Positions 43,274 to 52,721 of a stretch of DNA of 64,000 nucleotides are shown one piece after another. Numbering within the stretch: the stretch's first letter is position 1; the number at the start of each line of letters is the position of its first letter. The DNA is from Fimbriimonas sp. (lineage in GTDB: Bacteria; Armatimonadota; Fimbriimonadia; Fimbriimonadales; Fimbriimonadaceae), in the NCBI GenBank assembly GCA_031292555.1, contig JARLGV010000067.1, positions 31,672-95,671 of the forward strand. The letters run 5' to 3'. The notes below the pieces were generated by a model. That model made no database searches. It was not told where the DNA came from and worked only from the letters and a program-made list of their open reading frames with translations. A program made the translations under genes and the position numbers.

Positions 43274-44107
43274 ATGGAAACGGGCGAGTTCTTTGCGGCG
43301 ATTCGGCACGGCGATATCGAAGCGGTGATCGCTCACCTCGAAGCTCACCCGGATCAACTCGAGCTTCGTAACCCGCGCGCCAAGGAACCGAACTCCTCAG
43401 AGTGGGATGAGATCGCTCCGATCCACTGCGCGGCCAAGTCCGGTCGGCTAGAAATCGTCCGTATGCTGGTGGGACGCGGAGCCGAGGTTTATTCCCACCC
43501 GCTCGCAACCTACCCGGCCGTGATGCTCGCCGCTTGGGAAGGCCACCAGGACATCGTGGATTACTTTCTCAACGAGATTCCAGATAAGGCCGAGGGCACG
43601 CTGCAACTAGGCACCACGTGCAACCTAGCCGCACGGCAGGGATGGATCGATGTCGTCCGTGCTCACTTGGAACGGGACCCGCTTGCCGTCCACCAGCGCG
43701 GATGGATCGGCGACACGCCGCTTCATTGGCCGGCCCATAACGTCTATGAAGAGATCGTGCGTTTGCTGCTCGACCATGGCGCCGACCCGAATGTGCACGA
43801 GATCAACTGGATCGGCGGCACTCCGCTTCATTGGGCATCCGAGCGACACGCGAAGATCGTTCGGATGTTGATCGAGGCAGGCGCAAGGGTCAACGAACAA
43901 GTCAACCGTCCTGGCTCTGGACTCCTTGGTTCGACGCCACTGATATGGTGCTCGCGCCAAAGGGACGACGCCGGCGATGTTGTCACCGATCTTCTAGGAG
44001 CGGGAGCCGACCTTTCGATCAAGGATGCCGATGGCAAGACGGCCGAGGATCACGCTCGTGAGCGAGGCAACCGTCGTATTCTGGCGGCGCTCGGAGCATC
44101 TCAATAA
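43274..44107 (+). CDS. ankyrin repeat protein
   Basis: A 277-residue soluble protein. Ankyrin repeats are recognisable as I-H-C-A-A-K-S-G-R-L-E-I-V-R-M-L-V (about 50-68), AAWEGHQDIVDYFL, LAARQGWIDVVRAHLE, DTPLHWPAHNVYEEIVRLLLDHGADPNV, GTPLHWASERHAKIVRMLIEAGARVN and GLLGSTPLIWCSRQ...VTDLLGAGADLSIKDADGKTAEDHARERGNRRI. So there are about seven units and no other domain. Such repeats mediate protein binding. It is followed 7 nt later by a channel-like protein, and the two are probably made together. No signal peptide, so it is cytoplasmic. Confidence 0.88.
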   Translation: METGEFFAAIRHGDIEAVIAHLEAHPDQLELRNPRAKEPNSSEWDEIAPIHCAAKSGRLEIVRMLVGRGAEVYSHPLATYPAVMLAAWEGHQDIVDYFLNEIPDKAEGTLQLGTTCNLAARQGWIDVVRAHLERDPLAVHQRGWIGDTPLHWPAHNVYEEIVRLLLDHGADPNVHEINWIGGTPLHWASERHAKIVRMLIEAGARVNEQVNRPGSGLLGSTPLIWCSRQRDDAGDVVTDLLGAGADLSIKDADGKTAEDHARERGNRRILAALGASQ

Positions 44108-44114
44108 CCCTATC

Positions 44115-45233
44115 ATGAGCGTGTCCGCCGTCATTCTTGGTATTTTTTGCGTCGTAGTCGCGTTGATGGACGCATTCGAATCGGTCGTCCTGCCGCGAAC
44201 GGTTCAACGCTCGATTCGTTTGCGGACCGTTTTCTACTACTTCAGCGCGTTTGTGTACTCGTGGTCTGGTCGGCTACCCAAGAAGTGGGCCATCCGACAA
44301 GCGCTGCTGGTCGCTTTCGCCCCCCTCAATTTCTTGTCGCTCATCACTGCGTGGGCGCTCCTGATGATCGTGGGGTTCTCTCTGATCCACTGGGGGGTCG
44401 GCACACCTCTGACGAATCCAGAAGAATCGGGCCACTTTCTCAGCTACCTTTACTTCAGCGGCGTTACGTTCTTCACCCTTGGCTATGGTGACGTCGTTCC
44501 GCTCCACGGTGGGGGGCGCCTCTTGGCGGTGCTTGAGGCCGGACTCGGATTTGGATTTCTTGCCCTCGTCATCGGCTATGTGCCGGTTATCTACAGCGCG
44601 TTTTCCCGACGAGAAGCGACAATGCTCAAGCTCGATAGCAAGGCCGGGTCCGAGCCGTCGGCGCTTGAGCTTGTTCGCAGACATGCCCAAGCCGGCGTAA
44701 TGGAGTCGCTAGTTCCCTTACTGAAAGAGTGGGAGGACTTCTCCGCCCAACTACTCGAGAGCTACCTGAGCTATCCCATTCTCGCCTATTACCGCTCGCA
44801 GCATGACGACCAATCGTGGTTGCGGTCGCTGACCGCCGTCATGGACGCCTGCATTCTGATCAAGGGATTCACGACCGGCAACGACCTGACGAGCCGCCAG
44901 CTGAGGTTCCAAGCAACCGCGACCTTTGTCATGGGTCGACACCTTCTCGTGGACCTCTCCTACGTGTTGGACGTTCCGCCTGTAGCCGATGCGCCCAGCC
45001 GTCTATCCGAAGCCGAACTTGAGTTGATTCGGAAAGCTCTGCGAGCCTGTAACCCCTCGATGGAACTCTCTGAATCTGCCGAAGCACATTTCCAAGCGGC
45101 TCGCGAGATGTACGAGCCATATGCAATAGGACTCGCCGAGGATCTCATCGTCGAGCTGCCGCGCTGGACTCCGCGCGACGACATGATTGACAACTGGCAG
45201 ACAAGCGCCTGGGAAGGCGTCAAGCACTTCTAG
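44115..45233 (+). CDS. potassium channel-like protein with pore motif
   Basis: A 372-residue protein. Hydrophobic segments occur at about residues 1-24, 62-92 and 125-155. The pore loop SYLYFSGVTFFTLGYGDVVPL (about 100-125) has T-L-G-Y-G-D, the K+ selectivity filter. A long cytoplasmic C-terminal domain (about 210 residues, helical, LRSLTAVMDACILIKGF, RFQATATFVMGRHLLVDLSYVLD) follows; it is not an RCK domain that I recognise. The gene starts 7 nt after the ankyrin gene with no separate promoter; the frame is open further upstream inside it. Function as a K+ channel is inferred from the filter. Confidence 0.85.
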   Translation: MSVSAVILGIFCVVVALMDAFESVVLPRTVQRSIRLRTVFYYFSAFVYSWSGRLPKKWAIRQALLVAFAPLNFLSLITAWALLMIVGFSLIHWGVGTPLTNPEESGHFLSYLYFSGVTFFTLGYGDVVPLHGGGRLLAVLEAGLGFGFLALVIGYVPVIYSAFSRREATMLKLDSKAGSEPSALELVRRHAQAGVMESLVPLLKEWEDFSAQLLESYLSYPILAYYRSQHDDQSWLRSLTAVMDACILIKGFTTGNDLTSRQLRFQATATFVMGRHLLVDLSYVLDVPPVADAPSRLSEAELELIRKALRACNPSMELSESAEAHFQAAREMYEPYAIGLAEDLIVELPRWTPRDDMIDNWQTSAWEGVKHF

Positions 45234-45236
45234 GCA

Positions 45237-45821
45237 TCAGATCCTACGAGAAGCCCAGTCGACGGCCTCTCCGTCCACGAACCGCCACGGAACGTCTTCC
45301 CACTTTCCCGCCGCCAGCCCGATACGTGGTCCGGCAAACACCGAGCAAACCGGTACGTCGGGAGCGACAATGCGAAGATCATGCGACTCGGGTGATAGCA
45401 AATCGATCCCGTTGTCCTTCCCCGTAATCCCAAACGCTTTTGCGAGCTTGCCGGGCCCAGAAAGAAGGGAGCGATGCCCGTGGACTCCACGATTGCGCGC
45501 CATTTGATCCAGACCGTCAAGCGGCTCCGCCGCCCGAATGAGCAAGGCGGCTGGATCCTCCTTCTCGTGTGCGACGATGTTGAGCATCCAATGCACCCCA
45601 TAGTTGAAGTACACATAGGAGAAACCTGGCGGACCATACATCACCTCGGTTCGAGGTGTGCGCCGCTCGAACGCGTGGCAAGCAGGATCGTCGCTCCGAT
45701 AGGCCTCGACCTCCACGATTCGGGCCCGCATCGAACCTCGAACGAGAAAGGCGCCGAGAAGAGCAGGCCCGGCCGCCACCACATCGCGGCGCAATATCTC
45801 GCGCAACTCCTCCTGAGTCAT
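45237..45821 (-). CDS. DNA-3-methyladenine glycosylase (AAG/Mpg family)
   Basis: A 194-residue base-excision repair enzyme removing alkylated purines. The family pattern is evident: LLGAFLVRG, ARIVEVEAYRSDDPACHAFERRTPRTEVMYGPPGFSYVYFNYGVHWMLNIV with the catalytic Glu in VEVEAY, then the LLIRAAEPLDG and SGPGKLAKAFGI segments. The frame is open to 45956, inside the preceding gene, but ATG 45821 lies just after that gene's stop (45824), so the two are linked. Confidence 0.92.
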   Translation of the reverse strand: MTQEELREILRRDVVAAGPALLGAFLVRGSMRARIVEVEAYRSDDPACHAFERRTPRTEVMYGPPGFSYVYFNYGVHWMLNIVAHEKEDPAALLIRAAEPLDGLDQMARNRGVHGHRSLLSGPGKLAKAFGITGKDNGIDLLSPESHDLRIVAPDVPVCSVFAGPRIGLAAGKWEDVPWRFVDGEAVDWASRRI

Positions 45822-45823
45822 GC

Positions 45824-46792
45824 CTAGTCTCTTGATGCAGGGGGCCGGTAGATATCGCCGACCCGGCTGGTTACGCGCTCGTGCTCGATCGACGAGTTGG
45901 GGCCGTAAGGATGGCCGCCAAACCCATGCCGCATCATGGCAATCGCCTTGGCCCAATCCTTCTGGTCGTCCCGCGACGCGAAGAGTTGCATCACCGATTG
46001 GGCAATGACCGGGATCGGCACCTCCATCCGCATGGCATCGCCGACGAGCCAGTTGACCTCGCCCGTATCTTCGATGTAAGCAGGGACTTCATCCAGTCCG
46101 TCCTTCTGAACATATGCCTCATGCATAAGATCGACGAGCCACGATCGGATGACCGAGCCGTTTCGCCAGCACGAGAGTACGTCGGCAACCGGGAGCGGTG
46201 CGTCGAACTTCTCCAGCAAAGCAACCCCTTCACCAATCGCCTGAAGCATGCCGAACTCGATGCCGTTGTGCACGAGCTTGACGTAATGGCCCGCGCCAGG
46301 TCCTCCGGCGTGAACGTACCCGCCATCGATGCAAAGCTCCTTGAGGATCGGCTCGACTTCCTCGACCGCACCTTCCAGACCGCCAGCCATAAAGCAAGCG
46401 CCGGTGCGGGCGCCGTCGATACCGCCGCTTGTACCCAAGTCAATCAGATGAATACCCCGGTCATGCAACCATGCTTGTCGCCGGATGGAGTCGCCCCAGT
46501 AGGAGTTTCCGCCGTCGACGATCACGTCGCCCGGGCTGAGAATCGCGGCAAGCTTCTCAAGCATCGTGTCGACCGGAGGCCCGGCATGAATGTACATGAA
46601 GATGATGCGTGGGGTTTCCAGCTTGGCAACGAGATCTTTGAGGCTGGATGACTCGATCAAACCGGAGGCTTTGAGTTCTTCCGAGGCAGCCACGACGTCC
46701 CGTCCGACGACCCTCATCCCCTTGCCCAGAGCCTGAAGGGCGAGGCCCCCGCCCATCCTGCCGAGACCGATCACGCCAAACTCCAATTGCAT
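45824..46792 (-). CDS. 6-phosphogluconate dehydrogenase (short, GndA-like)
   Basis: A 322-residue oxidative decarboxylase giving ribulose 5-phosphate. MQLEFGVIGLGRMGGGLALQALGKG is the NAD(P)-binding start. VDGGNSYWGDSIRRQ, LIDLGTSGGIDGARTGACFMAGG and GAGHYVKLVHNGIEFGMLQAIGEG contain the substrate-binding and catalytic Lys. The length of about 320 points to the short, often NAD-dependent type found in many bacteria rather than the 470-residue form. The Mpg glycosylase gene follows directly, forming a two-gene operon. Confidence 0.93.
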   Translation of the reverse strand: MQLEFGVIGLGRMGGGLALQALGKGMRVVGRDVVAASEELKASGLIESSSLKDLVAKLETPRIIFMYIHAGPPVDTMLEKLAAILSPGDVIVDGGNSYWGDSIRRQAWLHDRGIHLIDLGTSGGIDGARTGACFMAGGLEGAVEEVEPILKELCIDGGYVHAGGPGAGHYVKLVHNGIEFGMLQAIGEGVALLEKFDAPLPVADVLSCWRNGSVIRSWLVDLMHEAYVQKDGLDEVPAYIEDTGEVNWLVGDAMRMEVPIPVIAQSVMQLFASRDDQKDWAKAIAMMRHGFGGHPYGPNSSIEHERVTSRVGDIYRPPASRD

Positions 46793-46852
46793 GCCAGTCG
46801 TTTACCCAATATGGGAGGATAATCACCCGAAACGCGTAGACTCTTACTGCAA

Positions 46853-48394
46853 ATGGCTTATCGCGACTTCCAACACTTCCTTGAAGTGCTTTCCCAGAAG
46901 GGTGAGCTGAAACGAATTGGGGAGCCGGTAAGTCCCACGCTGGAGATCACCGAAATCGCGAACCGCGTGATGAAGGCGGGAGGCCCTGCGCTTCTCTTCG
47001 AGAATCCGGTCGGACCCTCCCATCGTCTCGGAACTCCCGATCCCATGAGTGCGGTGATGGGCCATCCGTCGATTCACCAGGCGTCGAAAGAGGCCCCAGT
47101 CAAGTATGGATTCCCGGTCGCGATCAACACGATGGGCTCGCGAAAACGGATGTCGATTGCGTTAAGCTGCGACGACTACGAGGAGCATGCGGATCGAATT
47201 TCATCGCTGCTTAAGCCTGAGATCCCAAAAGGGGCAATCGAAGCACTCAAGAAACTCCCGTGGCTCCTTGGGGAATTAAAGGGCGTCCCTCCCAAGACGG
47301 TGAGCCAAGGGCCCGCTCAGCAGATTGTGATGCAGGGCGCCGATGTGGACCTGACGAAGCTACCCGTTCTGACGTGCTGGCCCGAAGACGGCGGCCCGTT
47401 CGTAACCCTTCCGCTCGTCTTTACCCACGACCCCAACACTGGCAAACGAAATGTCGGGATGTATCGAGTCCAACTCTACGATCGAAAAACCTGCGGCATG
47501 CATTGGCAGATGCACAAGACGGGCATGCGGCAGATGGAGGATGCCGGGGAAAAGGGAAAGAACCTGGAGGTCTGCGTCGTCCTCGGGGGCGATCCGGCAA
47601 TCACTTTCAGCGCGATCGCGCCGCTCCCGCCCGGGATCGACGAGATGCTGTTTGCCGGCTTTCTCCGCCGCGAGAGCGTCCGAATGGTCAAGGCGAAGAC
47701 GAACGACATCATGGTCCCGGCGGACGCGGAGATCGTGATCGAAGGATATGTCGACCCGTTCGAACGCCGAATCGAGGGCCCGTTTGGGGATCACACCGGC
47801 TACTACTCGCTTGCCGAGCCGTTCCCGGTTCTGCACGTCACGGCAGTAACCATGCGGGAGAAGGCAGTCTATCCGGCGACCATCGTGGGTATCCCACCAA
47901 TGGAGGACGGGTGGATGGGCAAGGCGGTAGAACGCATCTTCCTGCCGATGATCCAGCTTTCGGTTCCCGAGATCGTCGACATGAACCTTCCGGTCGAATC
48001 TTGTTTCCACAACGTCGCGTTCGTCTCGATAAAGAAGAAATTTCCGGGCCATGCCTACAAGACGATGAACGCCATTTGGGGACTGGGCGGGCTTTCGTTT
48101 ACCAAGTTCGTCTACATATTCGACGCGGACTGCAACGTGCAGAACATCGACGAAGTGCTGTTCCGTATCGGCGCCAACTGCGATCCTGGACGAGACACGC
48201 TCGTCTCCAAGGGACCGGTCGATCAGTTGGATCACGCGAGCCAAGAGATGGGGTTCGGCGGCAAGATCGGCTTCGACTGCACCCATAAGCTCCCGGGCGA
48301 GAACGGGTTCAGCCGCCACTACCCAAAGCTGATCCATATGTCCGAGGACGTAAAGGCGCGGATCGACGCCCTTTGGCCCCGTCTTGGTTTGTAG
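46853..48394 (+). CDS. UbiD family decarboxylase
   Basis: A 513-residue prenylated-FMN-dependent decarboxylase. MAYRDFQHFLEVLSQKGELKRI starts the protein. The NVGMYRVQLYDRKTCGMHWQMHKTG segment binds Mn/K and prFMN. ERRIEGPFGDHTGYYSLAEPFPVL carries the catalytic Glu, and CNVQNIDEVLFRIGANCDPGRD is also conserved. UbiD homologues act in ubiquinone or menaquinone synthesis (3-polyprenyl-4-hydroxybenzoate type) and on aromatic acids; since many such bacteria use menaquinone, that pathway is the likelier one. The prFMN synthase UbiX is not in the window. TAGACT lies 10 nt before the ATG. Confidence 0.93.
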   Translation: MAYRDFQHFLEVLSQKGELKRIGEPVSPTLEITEIANRVMKAGGPALLFENPVGPSHRLGTPDPMSAVMGHPSIHQASKEAPVKYGFPVAINTMGSRKRMSIALSCDDYEEHADRISSLLKPEIPKGAIEALKKLPWLLGELKGVPPKTVSQGPAQQIVMQGADVDLTKLPVLTCWPEDGGPFVTLPLVFTHDPNTGKRNVGMYRVQLYDRKTCGMHWQMHKTGMRQMEDAGEKGKNLEVCVVLGGDPAITFSAIAPLPPGIDEMLFAGFLRRESVRMVKAKTNDIMVPADAEIVIEGYVDPFERRIEGPFGDHTGYYSLAEPFPVLHVTAVTMREKAVYPATIVGIPPMEDGWMGKAVERIFLPMIQLSVPEIVDMNLPVESCFHNVAFVSIKKKFPGHAYKTMNAIWGLGGLSFTKFVYIFDADCNVQNIDEVLFRIGANCDPGRDTLVSKGPVDQLDHASQEMGFGGKIGFDCTHKLPGENGFSRHYPKLIHMSEDVKARIDALWPRLGL

Positions 48395-48495
48395 CCGATC
48401 CTCGATTTGGGGCAGTGTATCTCGTAGCCATCGACGCGTCACAATGATCTATCGCCAGGTCTCGTAACCTTGGCGACTGACAACAGGAGCGACGC

Positions 48496-51072
48496 TTGAT
48501 TCGAATTCAGATCCGAAAGCAGCTAGCGCCGGCCATCGTGCTCGGCATTCTCGGCTTCACCCTCCCCCAGACGGCAACCGCCCAGCAAAGCGGCTTTCGC
48601 CCGCCGGCGGTTCCCCTCGTCGTGTTCGACCCGTACCTGAGCATATGGTCGATGGCGGATCACCTTACCGACGACGTCACCAGGCATTGGACGCATCACC
48701 CGCAGGCGCTCACCAGCATGATCCGGGTGGACAATGACTGCTATCGCTTGATGGGGAATCTGCCGAAAGACGTACCTGCCCTGCCTCAGATCGGCCTGCG
48801 CGTGACTCCAAGTCAGACGATTTACGACTTCGAGAACAAGCAGATCCACGTTAAGCTGTCGTTCCTCCTTCCGGCGATGCCGGATGACCTGAACGCGCTG
48901 ACCCGTCCCGTCACGTATATCGTTTGGACGGTTCGCTCGATGGACGGCCAAAAGCACGTCGTGCACATCTTCGACAGTGCAAGCGCCACCATGACCGTCA
49001 ACACCACCGATCAGAAGGTCGTGTGGGGTCGGGAGAGCTTTGGTCCGCTGACCGCGCTTCACGCCGGCACCGCGGACCAGCCGATCCTCCAGATGAGCGG
49101 CGACGACACCAGGATCGATTGGGGCTACGCCTATCTGGCCGCCGATTCGAAGCAAGCAACCACTTCAATTGGCGCCGAGAGTTCGCTTCTTGAGTCTTTC
49201 GCGTCAACCGGCACGCTCCCCGCCACCCTCGATGCGCGCATGCCTCGGGCGGCCAAAGACCAAGATCCCACGATGGCGCTGGACTTCAATCTCGGGCTAG
49301 TCGGACCGAAGGACGTGTCCCGGCATGCGCTGATCACGTATGACGAGGTCTACTCGATCAAGTACTTCGGAGAGAAACTTCGACCGTATTGGCGACGAGA
49401 AGGCGGTACGCCTTCATCGTTGCTGCAGGAAGCAGAGCGAGTCTTCACCTACGAGGCGCAACAGTGCCAGATCTTCGACGACTTGCTTTTGAGAGATCTC
49501 ACCGCCGTCGGTGGGCCGAAGTATGCCCAGATCGCTTCACTATCCTATCGTCAGTGCCTCGCCGGAACCGGCATCGCGGCCGATTCCGCCAAGCAGCCGC
49601 TAATGTTCACGAAGGAGAACACGAGTAACGGCGATATCGCCACCGTGGACGTAATCTTCCCAATGTCCCCCATTTGGATTCTGTTCAACCCGACGATGGC
49701 CAAAGCCTCGCTCGTTCCGGTTCTCAGCTATGCCGCCTCGAGCCACTGGAAGTTCCCGAATGCGCCTCACGACTTGGGCACCTATCCGATTGCGAAGGGG
49801 ACCGACGACGGAGGCGAGGGGATGCCGGTCGAGGAGAGCGGCAACATGCTGATCATGTGCGATGCGATCGCTCAGTCTGAATCGAGCACCCGGTTCCTTG
49901 CTCCCTGGTGGGACAAACTCACCCAGTGGGCGCACTACCTTGAGCAGTTCGGTTTGGATCCGGAAGACCAGCTTTGCACCGACGACTTCATGGGACACCT
50001 CGCCCATAACGCCAACCTGTCGATCAAAGCGATCCTGGGTCTTGCCGCCTACGGCGACCTTTGCCGGATCAAGGGCGATATGTCCAATGCGATGAGGTAC
50101 CAGAAACTGGCAAAGGACGATGCTGCTCACTGGGTAAAGGTTGCCGATGAGGGCAATCACTCCCTCCTCGCATTCGACCAGCCGAACACCTGGAGCCAGA
50201 AATACAATCTCGTGTGGGACAAGATCCTCGATCTGAACATCTTCCCCGACTCGGTGGCGGAGCGGGAAGTCGCCTACTATCGGAGTAAGCTTTTGCCCTA
50301 TGGCGTTCCGCTGGATTCACGCACGCACCTAACCAAAACCGATTGGTCCATTTGGAGCGCGACGTTGGCACGCAATATAGATAGCTTTGAGGCGATAATC
50401 TCGCCCATATACGACTACTTGAACAAGACTACCTCTCGTGAAGCGTTGGCCGACTCATACGTTACCGACGACATTCACAGCGACGGAATGCACGCCCGTC
50501 CGGTTGTGGGCGGCATCTTCATCAAGATGCTGGCCGACCGGCCGAAGTGGCGGAACTGGACCCAACAAGACGACAAGCAACGCGTGGACGTGTGGGCGCC
50601 AATGCCGGTACCTCCGACGGTTGTCGAGGTTGTGCCGACATCGAAAACGACGCCGCAGGCGTGGAAATACACGATCGCTCAACCACCTGCAGATTGGATC
50701 AATTCAGGATTCAAGGATGATTCTTGGAAAGAAGGTCAGGGCCCGTTCGGTTCAGAAGGAACACCGGGAATCGCGCCCAAGACGGCCTGGACCTCTGGCG
50801 ACATCTGGCTACGGCGAGAACTCACGATTCCTAACTACAAGGGTGACCTGGAGTTGATCCTTTATCACGACGAGGACGTCGAAGTCTATGTCGATGGTCG
50901 GCTGATCGGTCACGAGGGAGGCTACGTCAACTCCTACGAACCCCATGAGCTCAGTTCGAGCGTGCGAGCGCTACTCAAGCCGGGCGCGAAGATCACATTG
51001 GCGGTCCACTGCCACCAGACGTCTGGCGGCCAAGGCGTCGACGTGGGTTTCGGAATGATCGTCAAGAAATAG
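48496..51072 (+). CDS. secreted GtaA-like glutaminase-family protein with a C-terminal sandwich domain
   Basis: An 858-residue protein. The TTG start at 48496 is supported by AGGAG 6 nt upstream. A signal peptide is clear (APAIVLGILGFTLPQTATAQQ). FRPPAVPLVVFDPYLSIWSMADHLTDD and LRPYWRREGGTPSSLLQEA are typical of the DUF4965/DUF5127/DUF1793 proteins called glutaminase A. The LCTDDFMGHLAHNANLSIKAILGLAAY alpha-helical barrel core follows (about residues 495-525). The last 170 residues (WKYTIAQPPADWINSGF..., GDIWLRRELTIPNYKGDLELILYHDEDVEVYVDGRLIGHEGGY) form a galactose-binding-like sandwich usual in beta-glycosidases. Biochemical activity in bacteria is largely untested; glutaminase may be a misnomer. 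Confidence 0.88.
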   Translation: MIRIQIRKQLAPAIVLGILGFTLPQTATAQQSGFRPPAVPLVVFDPYLSIWSMADHLTDDVTRHWTHHPQALTSMIRVDNDCYRLMGNLPKDVPALPQIGLRVTPSQTIYDFENKQIHVKLSFLLPAMPDDLNALTRPVTYIVWTVRSMDGQKHVVHIFDSASATMTVNTTDQKVVWGRESFGPLTALHAGTADQPILQMSGDDTRIDWGYAYLAADSKQATTSIGAESSLLESFASTGTLPATLDARMPRAAKDQDPTMALDFNLGLVGPKDVSRHALITYDEVYSIKYFGEKLRPYWRREGGTPSSLLQEAERVFTYEAQQCQIFDDLLLRDLTAVGGPKYAQIASLSYRQCLAGTGIAADSAKQPLMFTKENTSNGDIATVDVIFPMSPIWILFNPTMAKASLVPVLSYAASSHWKFPNAPHDLGTYPIAKGTDDGGEGMPVEESGNMLIMCDAIAQSESSTRFLAPWWDKLTQWAHYLEQFGLDPEDQLCTDDFMGHLAHNANLSIKAILGLAAYGDLCRIKGDMSNAMRYQKLAKDDAAHWVKVADEGNHSLLAFDQPNTWSQKYNLVWDKILDLNIFPDSVAEREVAYYRSKLLPYGVPLDSRTHLTKTDWSIWSATLARNIDSFEAIISPIYDYLNKTTSREALADSYVTDDIHSDGMHARPVVGGIFIKMLADRPKWRNWTQQDDKQRVDVWAPMPVPPTVVEVVPTSKTTPQAWKYTIAQPPADWINSGFKDDSWKEGQGPFGSEGTPGIAPKTAWTSGDIWLRRELTIPNYKGDLELILYHDEDVEVYVDGRLIGHEGGYVNSYEPHELSSSVRALLKPGAKITLAVHCHQTSGGQGVDVGFGMIVKK

Positions 51073-51073
51073 G

Positions 51074-51985
51074 CTAGAGGTTCGTGAAGAACTTGGCCAA
51101 CATATCGAGGAACTGCCGACCGGAACTGTCCACCCGACGCCGGTCGGCAGTCGCGTACGTAAACCACTCCTGCTCGACCTCCTTGTAACCGTACTTGGAT
51201 TCGAGAGATCTCTCCAAGTCGGACTGGTGGGCGGCGCCGTAGAAGATTGCAACAGACTTGGGCGGACTCGGTTTACCGATCGATCTCGAAAAGGTGTCCA
51301 TCACCGACTTGTTGCGAGCGCCAAGGAGCAGATTGTAAGTCGACTTGTCGACGATCGACGGCAGCAAAGTGTCGACCTTGGCCAGTTTGTCGATGAGGAA
51401 GATCTTGAAGGCCTCCTTCATCCCAGGAGATGCCTGACCGAAGAAAGCTCCAATCATCCTCGACTGAGCGGAACCTGGAGTCAGCATCTTTTTGACCGAA
51501 TCGAATTGGGTTGACTTGCCGCCGCTTGTCTTGCTGTTCAATCGATCCAATTCGTCGAGCGAAAGGTCGCTGTTGACCCAGTTCGGACGGTCGTATTGAA
51601 TGTCGCTGAGTTGGAAATCGAGCCCAATCGACTTGCCGATAACCTGATACATCGTTTCAGGTGCGTTCGCGGGGGTTTTCAGTGGGCGATCGACCCCGTT
51701 CTTCGCTTTGACGCCTTCGAACAGGACGACGTCCTGGGCATCGAGAAGGGCTTGGATGTCGGTGTAGTAGCGCTTGAGACCGATATGGGCGACGCCCACC
51801 AGCCACACATCGGGCTTGCCGGGCGCGGAGAGCTTTCGCGCCGCCGTCTGAGAGACCGCGATCCCATCGGTCCGGTCGATTGTGCGGACGAAGCCGGCTT
51901 CCATCGAGATGGGCGGAAGGGATTTGAAATCTCCGGATTGCGTGAACGGCGAACAGGCAAGAAGCGCGGCCAATGCGAGTGTCAT
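51074..51985 (-). CDS. TraB/GumN family protein
   Basis: A 303-residue protein with a signal peptide (MTLALAALLACSPFTQSG). Motifs VWLVGVAHIGLKRYYTDI (G-x-x-H), DVVLFEGV and VAIFYGAAHQSDLERSL (G-x-x-H) are those of the TraB/PrgY/GumN superfamily, which are thought to be metal-dependent proteases or peptide-processing enzymes. AGGA lies 5 nt before the ATG. Convergent with the glutaminase-like gene (1 nt apart). Specific role unknown. Confidence 0.88.
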   Translation of the reverse strand: MTLALAALLACSPFTQSGDFKSLPPISMEAGFVRTIDRTDGIAVSQTAARKLSAPGKPDVWLVGVAHIGLKRYYTDIQALLDAQDVVLFEGVKAKNGVDRPLKTPANAPETMYQVIGKSIGLDFQLSDIQYDRPNWVNSDLSLDELDRLNSKTSGGKSTQFDSVKKMLTPGSAQSRMIGAFFGQASPGMKEAFKIFLIDKLAKVDTLLPSIVDKSTYNLLLGARNKSVMDTFSRSIGKPSPPKSVAIFYGAAHQSDLERSLESKYGYKEVEQEWFTYATADRRRVDSSGRQFLDMLAKFFTNL

Positions 51986-52010
51986 AGTTGTTCCTACGTT
52001 CCCAAGCCCT

Positions 52011-52721
52011 CTAGATCAGGGCGTCCAGTTCGGCCTCCGCCTTGGCTCGCTCGGCGCGTGCCAGCTCCAACCTCTGTATCATCGCCCCACGCGTCTCGCC
52101 GTCGTTGACCTTGATATCGGAGGTCAGCGTCAGAATTCGGAGTTCTTCATTACGGATGCGTGCGACAACCTGGGCCATAAGCGATGTATCGGCTTCCAGT
52201 CGCTGAACGTCCTTTTTCGATTGATCGTCTCGAATCAGGACCGGGCTTGCCAGCGACGTGGCCGCCATCATCGCGGCGTCCACGGCCTTTCCCAACTCGA
52301 GGAACAGGCTGGGGTCGACGGTCGAAACCGTCAGGAGCGTCTCCTTGGCGTCGTGCCAAGTTCGAGCTGCACTCTCAAGGGCAAGCAGAACGGGGGTCGG
52401 CACGCGCTTGTATAGATCGTGGTGGTGGTTGTGGTGGACGAAGACCCGAATCTTGTTCCAGCGCTCATAGGCGGCTTGAAACTCCGGTGGTTGCTGCGCA
52501 ACCTGGCGCTTGCGGTATTTCTTGCAGAAAGTCCAGACGAGATAGGCGCCGATGATGCCGAGCATGCCGACCACATCACCACCATGGATCCCGTTGAAGA
52601 TAGCGAGTACAAGCAGGGCCGACGTCCAATCGACCCATTTCGGCAAGACGTCGCCATCCGGCGGCTGCGCTTGCGCCAGGAACGCCTCGAACATCGGTAC
52701 CGGAATTCTTTCCCTTGCCAT
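52011..52721 (-). CDS. membrane protein with long helical tail, unknown
   Basis: A protein of about 236 residues. It has a hydrophobic region about 30-65 (WTSALLVLAIFNGIHGGDVVGMLGIIGAYLVWTF). A long, probably cytoplasmic, charged region follows, including a coiled-coil-like end (RLELARAERAKAEAELDALI) and a histidine-rich HHNHHHD motif. I do not recognise a family. The frame is open to 52799, but those residues are probably antisense shadow. CATAAT lies 12 nt before ATG 52721. It may be co-transcribed with the TraB gene, 25 nt downstream. Confidence 0.65.
   Translation of the reverse strand: MARERIPVPMFEAFLAQAQPPDGDVLPKWVDWTSALLVLAIFNGIHGGDVVGMLGIIGAYLVWTFCKKYRKRQVAQQPPEFQAAYERWNKIRVFVHHNHHHDLYKRVPTPVLLALESAARTWHDAKETLLTVSTVDPSLFLELGKAVDAAMMAATSLASPVLIRDDQSKKDVQRLEADTSLMAQVVARIRNEELRILTLTSDIKVNDGETRGAMIQRLELARAERAKAEAELDALI

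Noticed and set aside
47260..48442. Large ORFs on both strands overlapping ubiD
   Set aside because: ubiD carries the conserved family motifs; the others are frame shadows.
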